Part shown: positions 10,001 through 17,849 of the stretch, in pieces
How the letters are laid out: each line of letters opens with the position of its first letter
How positions within the stretch are numbered: the first letter of the stretch is position 1
Assembly: GCA_035556135.1 (NCBI GenBank)
Contig: DATMFO010000003.1
Location: 1,364,001-1,428,000 of the forward strand
Direction of reading: 5' to 3'
Length of the DNA: 64,000 nucleotides
Source of the DNA: ZC4RG30 sp035556135
Lineage (GTDB): Bacteria > Pseudomonadota > Gammaproteobacteria > Steroidobacterales > Steroidobacteraceae
Notes under the pieces: generated by a model
The model's database searches: none
The model's input: only the letters and a program-made list of their open reading frames with translations
What the model was told of the DNA's origin: nothing
Position numbers and translations under genes: made by a program

Positions 10001-10309
10001 ATGGTGCAGGCGGCTGCCGGGGGACGAGAGGGCATCACGCTGGCGCGCGAGGCACTGGAGCGCGGCCAGCACATCGACATCGTCATCACCGACCTGGGCA
10101 TGCCGCATGTGGACGGACGGCAGGTGGCACGCGAGATACGCGCAATGGCGCCGCACATGCCGCTGTGCATGCTCACTGGCTGGGGCGAGCGCCTGCTGAG
10201 CGAAGGCAATGCGCCTCCCGAAGTCGACCTGGTGCTCAGCAAGCCGCCGCGCATCGGCACGCTGCGTGAGGCGCTGGCGCGCCTGTGCAACACTTCCCCG
10301 GCTGACTGA
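7028..10309 (+). CDS. Membrane hybrid sensor histidine kinase/response regulator
   Basis: The 1093-residue protein has a first membrane helix at about residues 14-34, a long periplasmic Cache-type sensor, and a second helix at about 332-354. HAMP (351-400), PAS (411-527) and GAF (538-697) follow. HisKA (720-780) carries the phospho-acceptor His735 in GIAHDINN. The ATPase domain (838-947) has NLVFNAVDAM, DTGIGMD and GTGLGLAM. The C-terminal receiver (966-1090) has Asp1022 in VITDLGMP. The C-terminal receiver suggests internal phosphotransfer. A strong GGGGAGG box precedes the ATG. The stimulus is unknown. Confidence 0.92.
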   Translation: MSAWFRFNDWPLRARIVALLVAASLVPLGIATWISVSNARTDLYQNTARLLQARAEMMARRIDALNDDHVRIARVLAISSPAAIEQLAGPQQDAARTRDVLHAQLDRLATVDRNISAMSLLDATGRVLVSNEPTLEGQDLSRFGFIRDALAGEGSISDVFLSSIGGEELATLAYIAPVRAPDGQVSGLAAVWVDAAYLGDVLRGMNEKAGPGSIATVVDSHGIRIAHSSNPGAVFHPIQSLSPQAIEELEQEQRFGSRTRSLAEDVLGGVWEPQVDYRELPAAGMFRGPVQGGRWGNAIAQHCSTAQWTVFYMVPEDVLLDDVAAMVRSKLLFGAAIMVLAMAAGLLFASAILRPLRQLSAGADAIGAGNLDARVAVRGRHELAALGRTFNAMAERLRGQTEALKRESADQYRKLFQAMTDGFCTIEMIFDAQGHAVDFVYLEANREFETQTGFHDCAGRRKSEVVPDLEQRWLDIYGRVARTGEPTEWDEAMGPDGRHYHVRAYRVGGADSRRVAVLFGDITERQQAKMRQQAQLESLNLLHQITRAIGERQDLPSIFQVVLRSVEDQLPVDFACILLGEPTDARLRVEHIGEDSAPVAARMGLEEGGYIDIDANGLARCMGGQLVHEPEIGTVPFPFPQRIASAGLRSLVAAPLQVESRVFGMLVAARLQREFTSGECEFLMQLSEHVALAAHHAQLYAALQKAYEDLRGTQQAAMQQERLRALGQMASGIAHDINNAISPVSLYTDALLEREDKLTGQGRSQLETIQRAIRDVAATVARMREFYRDREPQSAQAPVQLNELVTQVVELTRARWSTIPQQRGITIEQRSELEADLPTVLGAANEIREALTNLVFNAVDAMPAGGVLTLRTHAVAPGQVLLEVRDTGIGMDEDSRRRCMEPFFTTKGERGTGLGLAMVYGMAQRHGADIQIESAPGQGTRVRLLFRATDSVPAAATQTTPRLARGLSILLIDDDPVLLRTLREILEGDGHMVQAAAGGREGITLAREALERGQHIDIVITDLGMPHVDGRQVAREIRAMAPHMPLCMLTGWGERLLSEGNAPPEVDLVLSKPPRIGTLREALARLCNTSPAD

Positions 10310-10335
10310 AGAATGGCAACAAGAGACGTCCATCG

Positions 10336-11109
10336 ATGAATGCACTCCGACTGCTCGCTCCCCTCGTCGCGGCCCTGATGCTGGGCTGTTCGGCTGCCAC
10401 CGGTCCTGGCAATGCGACATCCGGACCGCCCGATCTCTCGGGAGTCTGGATGGCCTTCGCTGTCGAGAACCCGGACGGCGGGGGCAATACCCCGCAATAT
10501 TCCGAAGCGGGAAAAGCCCGGCTCGACGCCTTCGCCAGCCAGTTCCGTTCCATTCCGGAAACCGGGGCCTGGTGCCTGGGCACGGGCATGCCGGGCGTGA
10601 TGATGTCGCTGGTGACCTATCCCATCCAGATCGTGCAGACGCCCAGGCTGATCGTGATGCTCGCAGAGCTGGAGATGCAGCTGCGACGTGTGTACCTGGA
10701 TGGCCGTGAACACGCCGCCGACCTGCTGCCCTCCACCGCGGGTCATTCCGTGGGGAGCTGGGATGGCGAAGCCCTGGTGATCGACACGGCACTGCTCTCG
10801 GAATGGCAGGTGCGGCCCTGGCCGCGTTCCGAAGAGGCGCATATCGCCGAAAGGGTGTACCTCACGCGCCTGGGCGACGTGAAGGCCCGCGCCAGCGGTT
10901 TCATCGCCGACAGCGTGCGGGCCCCGGTCAACGACGATGTGCTGGTGGTGGAGCTGACACTCACTGACCCGGCCTACTACGACGGCCCACAGCGCCGCAC
11001 CATCTACTTCCAGCGCATGGACGATTCGGCGACGCTGGAATACCTGTGCACTACCGAGCACTGGGTGGACGCGCTGGAGAAGCAGCGGATCAAGCCGGAA
11101 GTGCTGTAG
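10336..11109 (+). CDS. Lipoprotein of unknown function
   Basis: The 257-residue product has a lipoprotein signal with lipobox LMLGCSA, then a compact domain containing PDLSGVWMAF, a central GHSVGSWDGEALVIDT strand and a C-terminal YFQRMDDSATLEYLC. The GxWDGexLVIDT pattern recurs in periplasmic beta-rich proteins of unknown function from proteobacteria. The gene starts 26 bases after the hybrid kinase and may be read from the same transcript. No catalytic motif is evident. Confidence 0.6.
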   Translation: MNALRLLAPLVAALMLGCSAATGPGNATSGPPDLSGVWMAFAVENPDGGGNTPQYSEAGKARLDAFASQFRSIPETGAWCLGTGMPGVMMSLVTYPIQIVQTPRLIVMLAELEMQLRRVYLDGREHAADLLPSTAGHSVGSWDGEALVIDTALLSEWQVRPWPRSEEAHIAERVYLTRLGDVKARASGFIADSVRAPVNDDVLVVELTLTDPAYYDGPQRRTIYFQRMDDSATLEYLCTTEHWVDALEKQRIKPEVL

Positions 11110-11221
11110 GAAACGCCCCACGGCAGGATGCGTGCGCGCCCGCGCCATGGTAGGCGGGGCGCCGACTGACGGTCACGCGCCTGGCCCGCAAGCTTGCTCC
11201 TGTGGCCAACGGGAGCGGCTC

Positions 11222-11554
11222 ATGAAATCCATTACTTGCGCAGTATCCCTGCTGGCCATCGCCGCAACGAGCGTGGCGATGGCGGATGAACAAGTCACCT
11301 CCACCGAAGCCGTGAAGATAGATTTCCGCACCCTCGACCAGGATGCGAACGGCAACCTTTCCAGGGAGGAAGTGAAGGGCGTGACGGAGCTTACCGGGCA
11401 GTTCGATACCCTCGACGCCGATCACGACCGCGCACTTTCACGGCCGGAATTCCAGCGCTGGCACCGGGCGAACACCAGCGCCGAAGAACCGCGCGATCCC
11501 ACCACGGCGCCCGGCGGCAGCGCAGGCGCCCAGCACATGCCCGAAAGGGATTGA
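11222..11554 (+). CDS. Small exported EF-hand protein
   Basis: The 110-residue product has a Sec signal peptide (MKSITCAVSLLAIAATSVAMA). Two EF-hand loops follow: DQDANGNLSREE at about residues 43-54 and DADHDRALSRPE at about 69-80. The first has Asp/Asn/Asp ligands and a terminal Glu and should bind calcium; the second is also plausible. The C-terminus is short and disordered. It is probably a periplasmic calcium-binding protein. The start follows a GGGAG stretch. Confidence 0.75.
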   Translation: MKSITCAVSLLAIAATSVAMADEQVTSTEAVKIDFRTLDQDANGNLSREEVKGVTELTGQFDTLDADHDRALSRPEFQRWHRANTSAEEPRDPTTAPGGSAGAQHMPERD

Positions 11555-11573
11555 GCGACCGCGACGGCGCTGG

Positions 11574-12713
11574 TCAGATTCCCGGGATGGTGCGGCGCTG
11601 CGTGGCGCGCCGGTGCGCGATCTCCTGCACATAGATGGGTGTGCGGAAGTAGTTGTTGCGGCCCGCCACGATATTCTCAGGCATCGGCGTGAAAGCCACC
11701 ATTGACTCCGCCATGGCCTGCCCGCGTGCCTCCACGCCCACGCGGTATTCAGGCGCGGGAAAGATCCACATGTCGTTGTTGAGGATGCCGTTGACCACCA
11801 GGCGACCCACCGTCAATGGCAACTGGGGCCGTGCCCACAGCGGCGTGGTTTCGGCACGGCGCGGCGGGCCACCCGCTCGCGCGCCTGCACCTGGCTGCTG
11901 GCGCGCGGTTGGCGGCGCCTGGGGTGCAGCTGCCGGAGGGGGATCCGGGTTGCGCAGCGACTCCGGCCGGTAGGTGGCGCTCTGCGCGAGATTGGTGGTC
12001 GTGGCGCCGGGACAGAGGTTGGATGTGCCGATGTTCGTCGCGCGCAGCTCATGCCGCAGGGCCTCCATCAAGCCCGAGACAGCCATCTTGCTCACTGCAT
12101 AGACATTGCCGCTGCCGAACAGCACGCCGTCCGTGGAGGACGTGGTGACGATATGGCTGCCCTGCCCATGCGCCAGCATGCGCGGCACAAAGGTGCGGAT
12201 GCCGCACAAGGGCCCCCAGAAATTGACCCCCATTCCCCAGTCCCAGTCCTTCAGCGTGCCCTGGATGACATTGGGCAGGCGACCCACGCCAGCATTGTTC
12301 ACCAGGATGTGCACTGGTCCGAACAACTTCCCGATCTCGTCGGCCTTGCGCTCCCAGCCTTCGCGATCAAGTACGTCATGCACGATCGTGCGCACGCGCG
12401 CATCGCCGGCAGGGAATTCCTTCAGCGCATCGGCGAACTGTGACTCGTCGAGGTTGCCGAGGATCACCTTCGCGCCTGCCTCATGCAACGCGCGGGCAAT
12501 GCCCAGGCCGATGCCGCTGGAACCGCCGGTGATGTACGCCACCTTGTCCTTCACGTCCTTGATGGGTGGCGGTTGCGGGGCGCCCATGTCCGGCCATTCT
12601 TGGGCTGCCGGCTCCGCGGCCTGCACCGGGCCTGCCGCGGACAGTGCCGCAGTACCCGCAGCCGCCGCGACGCCGCCGAGCATCTGCCGGCGATTGAAGT
12701 TCTTCTCCTCCAT
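11574..12713 (-). CDS. Tat-exported short-chain dehydrogenase/reductase with a Pro/Ala-rich insertion
   Basis: The 379-residue SDR begins with a twin-arginine signal (NRRQMLGG followed by an Ala-rich hydrophobic core). It then shows TGGSSGIG at about residue 62, NNAGVG, the TTSS serine and YAVSK, so the catalytic set is complete. At about residues 250-290 there is an unusual insertion rich in Pro, Ala, Gly and Arg, where normal SDRs have a substrate loop. The C-terminal part (LNNDMWIFPAPEYR) resembles many SDRs from aromatic or steroid degraders. A GGGGG box lies 5 bases before the ATG. The substrate is unknown. Confidence 0.82.
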   Translation of the reverse strand: MEEKNFNRRQMLGGVAAAAGTAALSAAGPVQAAEPAAQEWPDMGAPQPPPIKDVKDKVAYITGGSSGIGLGIARALHEAGAKVILGNLDESQFADALKEFPAGDARVRTIVHDVLDREGWERKADEIGKLFGPVHILVNNAGVGRLPNVIQGTLKDWDWGMGVNFWGPLCGIRTFVPRMLAHGQGSHIVTTSSTDGVLFGSGNVYAVSKMAVSGLMEALRHELRATNIGTSNLCPGATTTNLAQSATYRPESLRNPDPPPAAAPQAPPTARQQPGAGARAGGPPRRAETTPLWARPQLPLTVGRLVVNGILNNDMWIFPAPEYRVGVEARGQAMAESMVAFTPMPENIVAGRNNYFRTPIYVQEIAHRRATQRRTIPGI

Positions 12714-12778
12714 GCAACCCCCGCCTGTGCAACCGTTGCGCCCGAGGATACCGGTTCAGCGTGCCTTCCGCCTGAGGC

Positions 12779-12806
12779 ACGACAGCTGCGTGCAGCCCGC
12801 TACACT
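12779..12806 (+). promoter_or_regulatory. Candidate sigma-70 promoter for the BNR-repeat gene
   Basis: ACGACA and TACACT are separated by 16 bases and lie 31 bases upstream of the ATG at 12838. The two hexamers each match four of six consensus positions. It was found by eye only. Confidence 0.35.
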
Positions 12807-12837
12807 CGACCGACAACACATGAAAATGGGGGAATCC

Positions 12838-14076
12838 ATGCTCAGTCGCCGCATACTGCTGGCCTCGGCATTGCCGGCCGCCGTCCTGCCCGCATGCAGC
12901 GATCCAGGGCGCGGGAGCGGCGGTGCACCGGCCATCGTGCATGGCTATTCCCCGCCGCGTCCGGCGAAGGAGCTGGACCATCAGGTGGTGTACCGGCGCG
13001 AAAACGAGTTCTGCGCCTGGACCTACACCCGCGGTTTCTGGGAAGACGCCAACGGCCACCTGATGCAGAACTTCGATGCGCTCACGGTGGACTACCGCGA
13101 CCCGGACTTCATCAACCACAACAACGTGTTCCGCAACTCCAGCGGCAGGAAGCAGGTGACGGTGCGCTCCACAGATCGCGGGCGCACGTGGAGCGGCGAT
13201 GATCCGGAGATCGACATCCTTTCCGCAGGGGGCGCCGGCGCAAGGCCCTTTGCCGGGTCCGGCCCCATCGATTACCTGGACCGCAACGTGCTGCTGTATT
13301 CCTTCAGCCCGGGCTTCGGCACGCCCGCGGGGCGAGCGCCCATCCAGGTGTCGAAGGATGGCGGCCGCACCTGGTCCGCGCCTTCGGAACTGCCGCTCGA
13401 TGGCCTGCATTCACTCACCGCACTCAACTCATGCCTGGTGCGTCCCGACGGGCGATGCCTGCTGTTCATGTTCGAGGTGACTGCCGAAGGCGCGCGACGC
13501 CCGCTGGTGTATGGCAGCCTCGATGGCGGCACGGAATTCCATTTCATGAGCTTCATCACGCCGGAGCGCGACACCCATGAGGCCGCGAAGAGTGGCGCCC
13601 AGGCCAGCAGCCTCGCCTTCAGCGGACACCGCTGGTTCTACCCGCGCGGCACCCTGCTCCGCAATGGCCGCATCCTGTGCACGCTGCGCTGCCAGCGCGA
13701 TCCCACGGGCGACATGTGGACAGAGGTGTACAAGAGCGATGATGGCGGCCGCACCTGGGGTTTCCTGTCCCGCGTGAATGACTTCGGCGCCCCTGGCAGC
13801 CTGGTGCTGATGAGCGATGACCGCCTGGTGATGGTCTATGGCTACCGCACGCGCAATTACGGCATCCGCGCCGCGGTGAGCGAGGACGGCGGCGCAACCT
13901 GGGGCAGCGAACTGATCATCCGGGACGATGGCGGCAGCTGGGACCTCGGCTATCCCAACGCCTGGGAAGTCGAACCGGGCAAGGTGGGCTGCATCTACTA
14001 CTTCAACAGCAAGGATGACGAACTGCAGGTGAATGGCGGCAAGCGCCATATCGCCCGCAGCATCTTCGCTATCTGA
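12838..14076 (+). CDS. BNR/Asp-box repeat (sialidase-like) exported protein
   Basis: The 412-residue product has an arginine pair (SRRILLASALP) and a lipobox-like LPACS, so it is exported and perhaps lipidated. Four Asp-box motifs are visible: STDRGRTWSG, SKDGGRTWSA, SDDGGRTWGF and SEDGGATWGS. They define a six-bladed propeller of the sialidase superfamily. Such proteins hydrolyse sialosides or other glycans, or only bind them; the sialidase active-site residues cannot be assigned by eye. A GGGGGA box sits 4 bases from the ATG. Its 3' end overlaps the convergent next gene by 8 bases. Confidence 0.78.
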   Translation: MLSRRILLASALPAAVLPACSDPGRGSGGAPAIVHGYSPPRPAKELDHQVVYRRENEFCAWTYTRGFWEDANGHLMQNFDALTVDYRDPDFINHNNVFRNSSGRKQVTVRSTDRGRTWSGDDPEIDILSAGGAGARPFAGSGPIDYLDRNVLLYSFSPGFGTPAGRAPIQVSKDGGRTWSAPSELPLDGLHSLTALNSCLVRPDGRCLLFMFEVTAEGARRPLVYGSLDGGTEFHFMSFITPERDTHEAAKSGAQASSLAFSGHRWFYPRGTLLRNGRILCTLRCQRDPTGDMWTEVYKSDDGGRTWGFLSRVNDFGAPGSLVLMSDDRLVMVYGYRTRNYGIRAAVSEDGGATWGSELIIRDDGGSWDLGYPNAWEVEPGKVGCIYYFNSKDDELQVNGGKRHIARSIFAI

Positions 14077-14629
14077 GTTCAGCGTCCCGACAGGGCCGGC
14101 GCGTGACCTTCGGCTCCACGGGGCGCGCCGGCCTCTGGCCGGCAGCATCGGGGTCGCTCTGGCGCAGCTCATTCCAGCGCGTGACGGCTGCCATCCACTG
14201 CTGCAGGTCCACCTGGTACTGCGCCACGCTGGCGCGTGCCTCCGGATCATCACCGCAGTAACGCAGCGCCACGGATACATCGCCCGCTGCGGCAGCGGTC
14301 TCCAGCACCTGTGCAAGATTCGGCACCCATACTTCCAGCGCGGAATCGCTTCGCCACACCACCCGCGGCCACTCATCGCGCGATCCCGGCACGGCAATGG
14401 CGGCCACCCGTGTTCCATTGAGCGGCGCGGCAGGCGCGCCCACGAAGACGGTCACCGCAGCAGCCACGCCGCCGCCGCTGGTTTCACACACCTGGTGCTG
14501 CACGCTGGCCACCAGCTTGCCTGCAGGTGCGATGCTGACGCTGGATTCGGACTGCTCGCAGACGCGCTCGGCCGACCAGGCAGGAAGCGTGGCTGTCAGC
14601 AGCAGGATGGCAGCGAGGCGGATTGGCAT
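14069..14629 (-). CDS. Small secreted protein of unknown function
   Basis: The 186-residue product has a Sec signal peptide (MPIRLAAILLLTATLPAWSA). Five cysteines (VCEQSE, QVCETS, RYCGDD, RPCRD and surroundings) lie in the mature part, so disulphides are likely in the periplasm. The C-terminal third is helical and charged. I do not recognise the family. It converges on the BNR gene and diverges from the xylose importer genes. Confidence 0.6.
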   Translation of the reverse strand: MPIRLAAILLLTATLPAWSAERVCEQSESSVSIAPAGKLVASVQHQVCETSGGGVAAAVTVFVGAPAAPLNGTRVAAIAVPGSRDEWPRVVWRSDSALEVWVPNLAQVLETAAAAGDVSVALRYCGDDPEARASVAQYQVDLQQWMAAVTRWNELRQSDPDAAGQRPARPVEPKVTRRPCRDAELR

Positions 14630-14787
14630 GGTTGAAGCAACAGACCAGGACCGCAATGCCGAGTTCCGGGGAGATAGCCTGGGCCGTACTCTCGGTTCCT
14701 TCACATTTGGGACTCAGGCACAATGCCGCTGCCGCTGGCAACAGCGGCCCAGGGGCGTTTTCCACCCACACAAGAACCGGGGGTGAA

Positions 14788-15825
14788 GTGCAGAAACCTT
14801 CATTGATCCTCTCCGCGGCCATGTCAGTCCTCGCGCTGGCCGGCTGCTCGGGCCGCAATGACGGCGCGGCGAAGTCCACGCGGGCCTGCGTCATCCTGCC
14901 CGACGCCTCTTCCTCGCCACGCTGGGAATCACTGGATCGCCCCGCGCTGGCCGGCGGCCTGGAGCAGGCCGGTTTCTCCTCCGACATCCAGAACGCGCAG
15001 GGCGACACCGGCAAGTACGCCACCATCGCCGACCAGCAACTGGCCCGGGGCTGCGGCGTGATGCTGCTGATCGATCACAACGGTGCCGGCGCGGCCGTGG
15101 CGTCGCGCGCCAGGCAGCAGGGCATTCCGGTGATCGCCTATGACCGTCCCATTCCCGGCGCGGACTACTACGTTTCCTTCGACAATAAGAAGGTCGGCGA
15201 GCTGGAGGGCCAGTCCATCGTCGACGGGCTGATCGCCGCCGGCAAGGATCCGGCGCGCGCCGTGGTGGTGTACATGGGTGGCGACCCTGCCGATGGCAAC
15301 GCGAAGATGTTCCGCGACGGCGCGCATCGCGCGATGTCCGCCGCCGGCATCACTCCGGCGCATGAACCGCCGGGTGTCTGGGACAGCAACAAGTCGGCCA
15401 CCAACTTCGAGCAGGCGCTCACGGCGCTGGGCGGCAGGGTGGATGCCGTCTGGGCGGCCAACGACACCAATGCCGCGGGCGTGATCACGGTGCTCGACAA
15501 GAACCAGCTGCGCCTGCCTGTGTCCGGACAGGATGCATCCATCGCCGGCCTGCAGAACGTGCTACTGGGCAAGCAGGCAGCCACGGTCTGGAAGCCCGCC
15601 GGCGTTGAAGCGAAGGCCGCCGTCGAGACAGCCGTGGCACTGCTGAAGGGCGAGAAGCCCGTGGCGAACCAGACCCTGGATGACGGCACGCCCTACGTTT
15701 CCGTCGAACCCATCCTCGTGGGACCGGAGCAGGTGAAGGACGTTGTCGCCGCGGGTGATGCCAGCGCCGCCAGCCTCTGCACAGCCGACGTGGCGGCCGC
15801 CTGCACGAAGTACGGCGTGCAGTAG
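14788..15825 (+). CDS. xylF: Xylose-type sugar ABC transporter, substrate-binding lipoprotein
   Basis: The 345-residue periplasmic binding protein is of the ribose/xylose (type I) class. The signal ends in a lipobox (LALAGCS). YDRPIPGADYYVSFDN is close to the D-xylose-binding XylF signature, and LNxQALTALGGRVDAVWAANDTNAAGV-type motifs support the fold. It captures sugar for the ATPase and permease that follow immediately. The start is a GTG preceded by a G-rich box; a later ATG at 14821 would lose the positive N-terminus. Xylose specificity is inferred from the signature and from the neighbouring xylA/xylB genes. Confidence 0.82.
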   Translation: MQKPSLILSAAMSVLALAGCSGRNDGAAKSTRACVILPDASSSPRWESLDRPALAGGLEQAGFSSDIQNAQGDTGKYATIADQQLARGCGVMLLIDHNGAGAAVASRARQQGIPVIAYDRPIPGADYYVSFDNKKVGELEGQSIVDGLIAAGKDPARAVVVYMGGDPADGNAKMFRDGAHRAMSAAGITPAHEPPGVWDSNKSATNFEQALTALGGRVDAVWAANDTNAAGVITVLDKNQLRLPVSGQDASIAGLQNVLLGKQAATVWKPAGVEAKAAVETAVALLKGEKPVANQTLDDGTPYVSVEPILVGPEQVKDVVAAGDASAASLCTADVAAACTKYGVQ

Positions 15826-15839
15826 CCCCCCCCGCCGGC

Positions 15840-16592
15840 ATGGCGCATCCACTCATCGAGCTCACCGGGATCCGCAAGAGCTTCGGCCCCGTCTCCGTCC
15901 TCAAGGGTGTCGACCTCACCATTGGGGCGGGCACGGTAACGGCACTGGTGGGCGACAACGGCGCGGGCAAGTCCACCCTGATCAAGGGCCTCGCAGGCGT
16001 GCAGCCCTATGACGAGGGTGAGGTAAGGTTCGACGGCGCGACAGTGCAGCTGCGTTCGCCGCGTGATGCCTCGCGACTGGGCATCGAAGTGGTGTACCAG
16101 GACCTTGCGCTGTGCGACAACCTCGACATCGTGCAGAACATGTTCCTCGGTCGCGAGGAACTTTGTGCCGGCACCTTCGATGAGGGCCGCATGGAGCGGG
16201 AAGCGTCCGCAACATTGCGCTCCCTGTCGGTACGCACGGTGCAGTCGGTGCGGCAGAAGGTGTCCTCACTTTCCGGCGGCCAGCGCCAGACGGTGGCCAT
16301 TGCGCGCGCCGTGCTGAAGAAGGCGCGGGTGGTGGTCCTCGACGAACCGACGGCGGCACTGGGCGTGGCGCAGACGGCGCAGGTGCTGGCACTGGTGAAG
16401 CGGCTGGCCGAACAGGGCGTGGCTGTCATCATCATCAGCCACAACCTGGCTGATGTGTTCAGCGTGGCCGACCAGATTGCCGTGCTCTACCTCGGACAGA
16501 TGGTGGCCTCGCTGAAGCCCGCCGATACCGACAGCAACGAGGTGATCGGCTACATCACCGGCCTGCGCAGCGCCGCGGGAACAGCCGCGTGA
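15840..16592 (+). CDS. Sugar ABC transporter ATP-binding protein, single-domain XylG/FrcA type
   Basis: This is one complete ATPase domain of 250 residues: Walker A GDNGAGKST, signature LSGGQRQ, Walker B VVVLDEPT and switch His in IIISHN. Classical XylG has two fused ATPase domains of about 500 residues in total; this one would work as a homodimer, as in the FrcA fructose system. It lies 14 bases after the binding protein, and its stop overlaps the permease start by 4 bases (GTGA), indicating translational coupling. Confidence 0.85.
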   Translation: MAHPLIELTGIRKSFGPVSVLKGVDLTIGAGTVTALVGDNGAGKSTLIKGLAGVQPYDEGEVRFDGATVQLRSPRDASRLGIEVVYQDLALCDNLDIVQNMFLGREELCAGTFDEGRMEREASATLRSLSVRTVQSVRQKVSSLSGGQRQTVAIARAVLKKARVVVLDEPTAALGVAQTAQVLALVKRLAEQGVAVIIISHNLADVFSVADQIAVLYLGQMVASLKPADTDSNEVIGYITGLRSAAGTAA

Positions 16593-17839
16593 ACCAGCCG
16601 CAGGGGGATTTCATCGGCAGCGGCCGGGACGGCGCCGTGGGCGAACACTTCCGCGCCTGGTTCTCGCGTGTGCGCAACGGCGAGATGGGCGCCCTGCCCG
16701 CCATGCTCGGGCTTGTCCTGCTGGTGATCCTGTTCACCGCACTGAGTCCCTACTTCCTCTCCGAGCGCAATTTCGCCAACCTGCTCACCCAGGCGGCAAC
16801 GCTGGTGATGCTGGCCATGGCGCTGGTGTTCGTGATCCTGCCGGGAGAGATCGACCTTTCCGCCGGCGTCACCTCCGGCGTGGCCATGTGCCTGTTCGTG
16901 GTGCTGATGGCGCCGGATGGCCCCGCGCTGGGATGGATGCCCGCACTGTCACTGGCATTGCTGGCGGGCGCAGCCATCGGCACTTTCATCGGCTTCTTCG
17001 TCGCCCGCGTGGGGATTCCCTCCTTCGTGGTGACGCTGGGCCTGTTCCTGGGATTGCAGGGTCTTGAACTGATCCTCATCGGCGCCGGCGGTGTCTACCG
17101 CATCACCACGCCGCAGGTGCTGGCCATCATGAACAGCAACCTTCCCACTTGGGGCGGCTGGGCATTGCTGGCGGTGGTGCTGGGCATTTCTGCCGCCACC
17201 GCCTGGTGGGACCGCAGCCGTCGCAGACGCGCGGGCGTGCCGGACAGCACACCGGTGCTGCTGTGGCTCCGGCTCGCGGCGATTCTGGTGCTGGGCGGCG
17301 CGGCAGTGTTGCTCCTCAACCAGGATCGCGGCACCGGCGCCGTCTCCGTGCGCGGGGTACCCATCGTCGTCCCAGTCACGCTGGCCATCCTGTGGCTGGG
17401 CACCTTCGTGCTCGACCGCACGCGATTCGGCCGCTACATCTACGCCATTGGCGGCAATGCGGAGGCCGCACGGCGCGCCGGCATCAAGGTGGTGATGATC
17501 CGCTGGTGCGCGTTCATCGTGTGTTCCTCGCTGGCCGTGGTGTCGGGCCTGTTCAGCGCCAGCAAGGTGGGATCCGTCGATGCAGCCTTCGGCCGCGACA
17601 TCGTGCTCAGCGGCGTTGCTGCCGCAGTCGTCGGTGGCGTCAGCCTGTTTGGCGGACGCGGCCGGCTGCTGCACGCGGCCATCGGCGCGCTGGTGGTCGC
17701 GGTGATCACCAATGGCCTGGGCCTGCTGAACCTGCCCGGCGGCGTGAACTATCTGGTCACCGGCGGCGTGCTGATCCTGGCGGCGACGGTGGATGCGCTC
17801 TCGCGTCTGCGGCGCGGCGCATCGGGGGCGCGAAGCTGA
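16589..17839 (+). CDS. xylH: Sugar ABC transporter permease, XylH type
   Basis: The 416-residue inner-membrane permease belongs to the BPD_transp_2 (ribose/xylose) family, with about ten to twelve hydrophobic segments. The family motif VILPGEIDLSAGVTSG and the C-terminal YAIGGNAEAARRAGI and GGVSLFGGRGR are present. It forms the channel through which xylose enters. It starts at a GTG overlapping the ATPase stop and ends 10 bases before the convergent GH3 gene. Confidence 0.87.
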   Translation: MNQPQGDFIGSGRDGAVGEHFRAWFSRVRNGEMGALPAMLGLVLLVILFTALSPYFLSERNFANLLTQAATLVMLAMALVFVILPGEIDLSAGVTSGVAMCLFVVLMAPDGPALGWMPALSLALLAGAAIGTFIGFFVARVGIPSFVVTLGLFLGLQGLELILIGAGGVYRITTPQVLAIMNSNLPTWGGWALLAVVLGISAATAWWDRSRRRRAGVPDSTPVLLWLRLAAILVLGGAAVLLLNQDRGTGAVSVRGVPIVVPVTLAILWLGTFVLDRTRFGRYIYAIGGNAEAARRAGIKVVMIRWCAFIVCSSLAVVSGLFSASKVGSVDAAFGRDIVLSGVAAAVVGGVSLFGGRGRLLHAAIGALVVAVITNGLGLLNLPGGVNYLVTGGVLILAATVDALSRLRRGASGARS

Positions 17840-17849
17840 GCGAGCCGCT

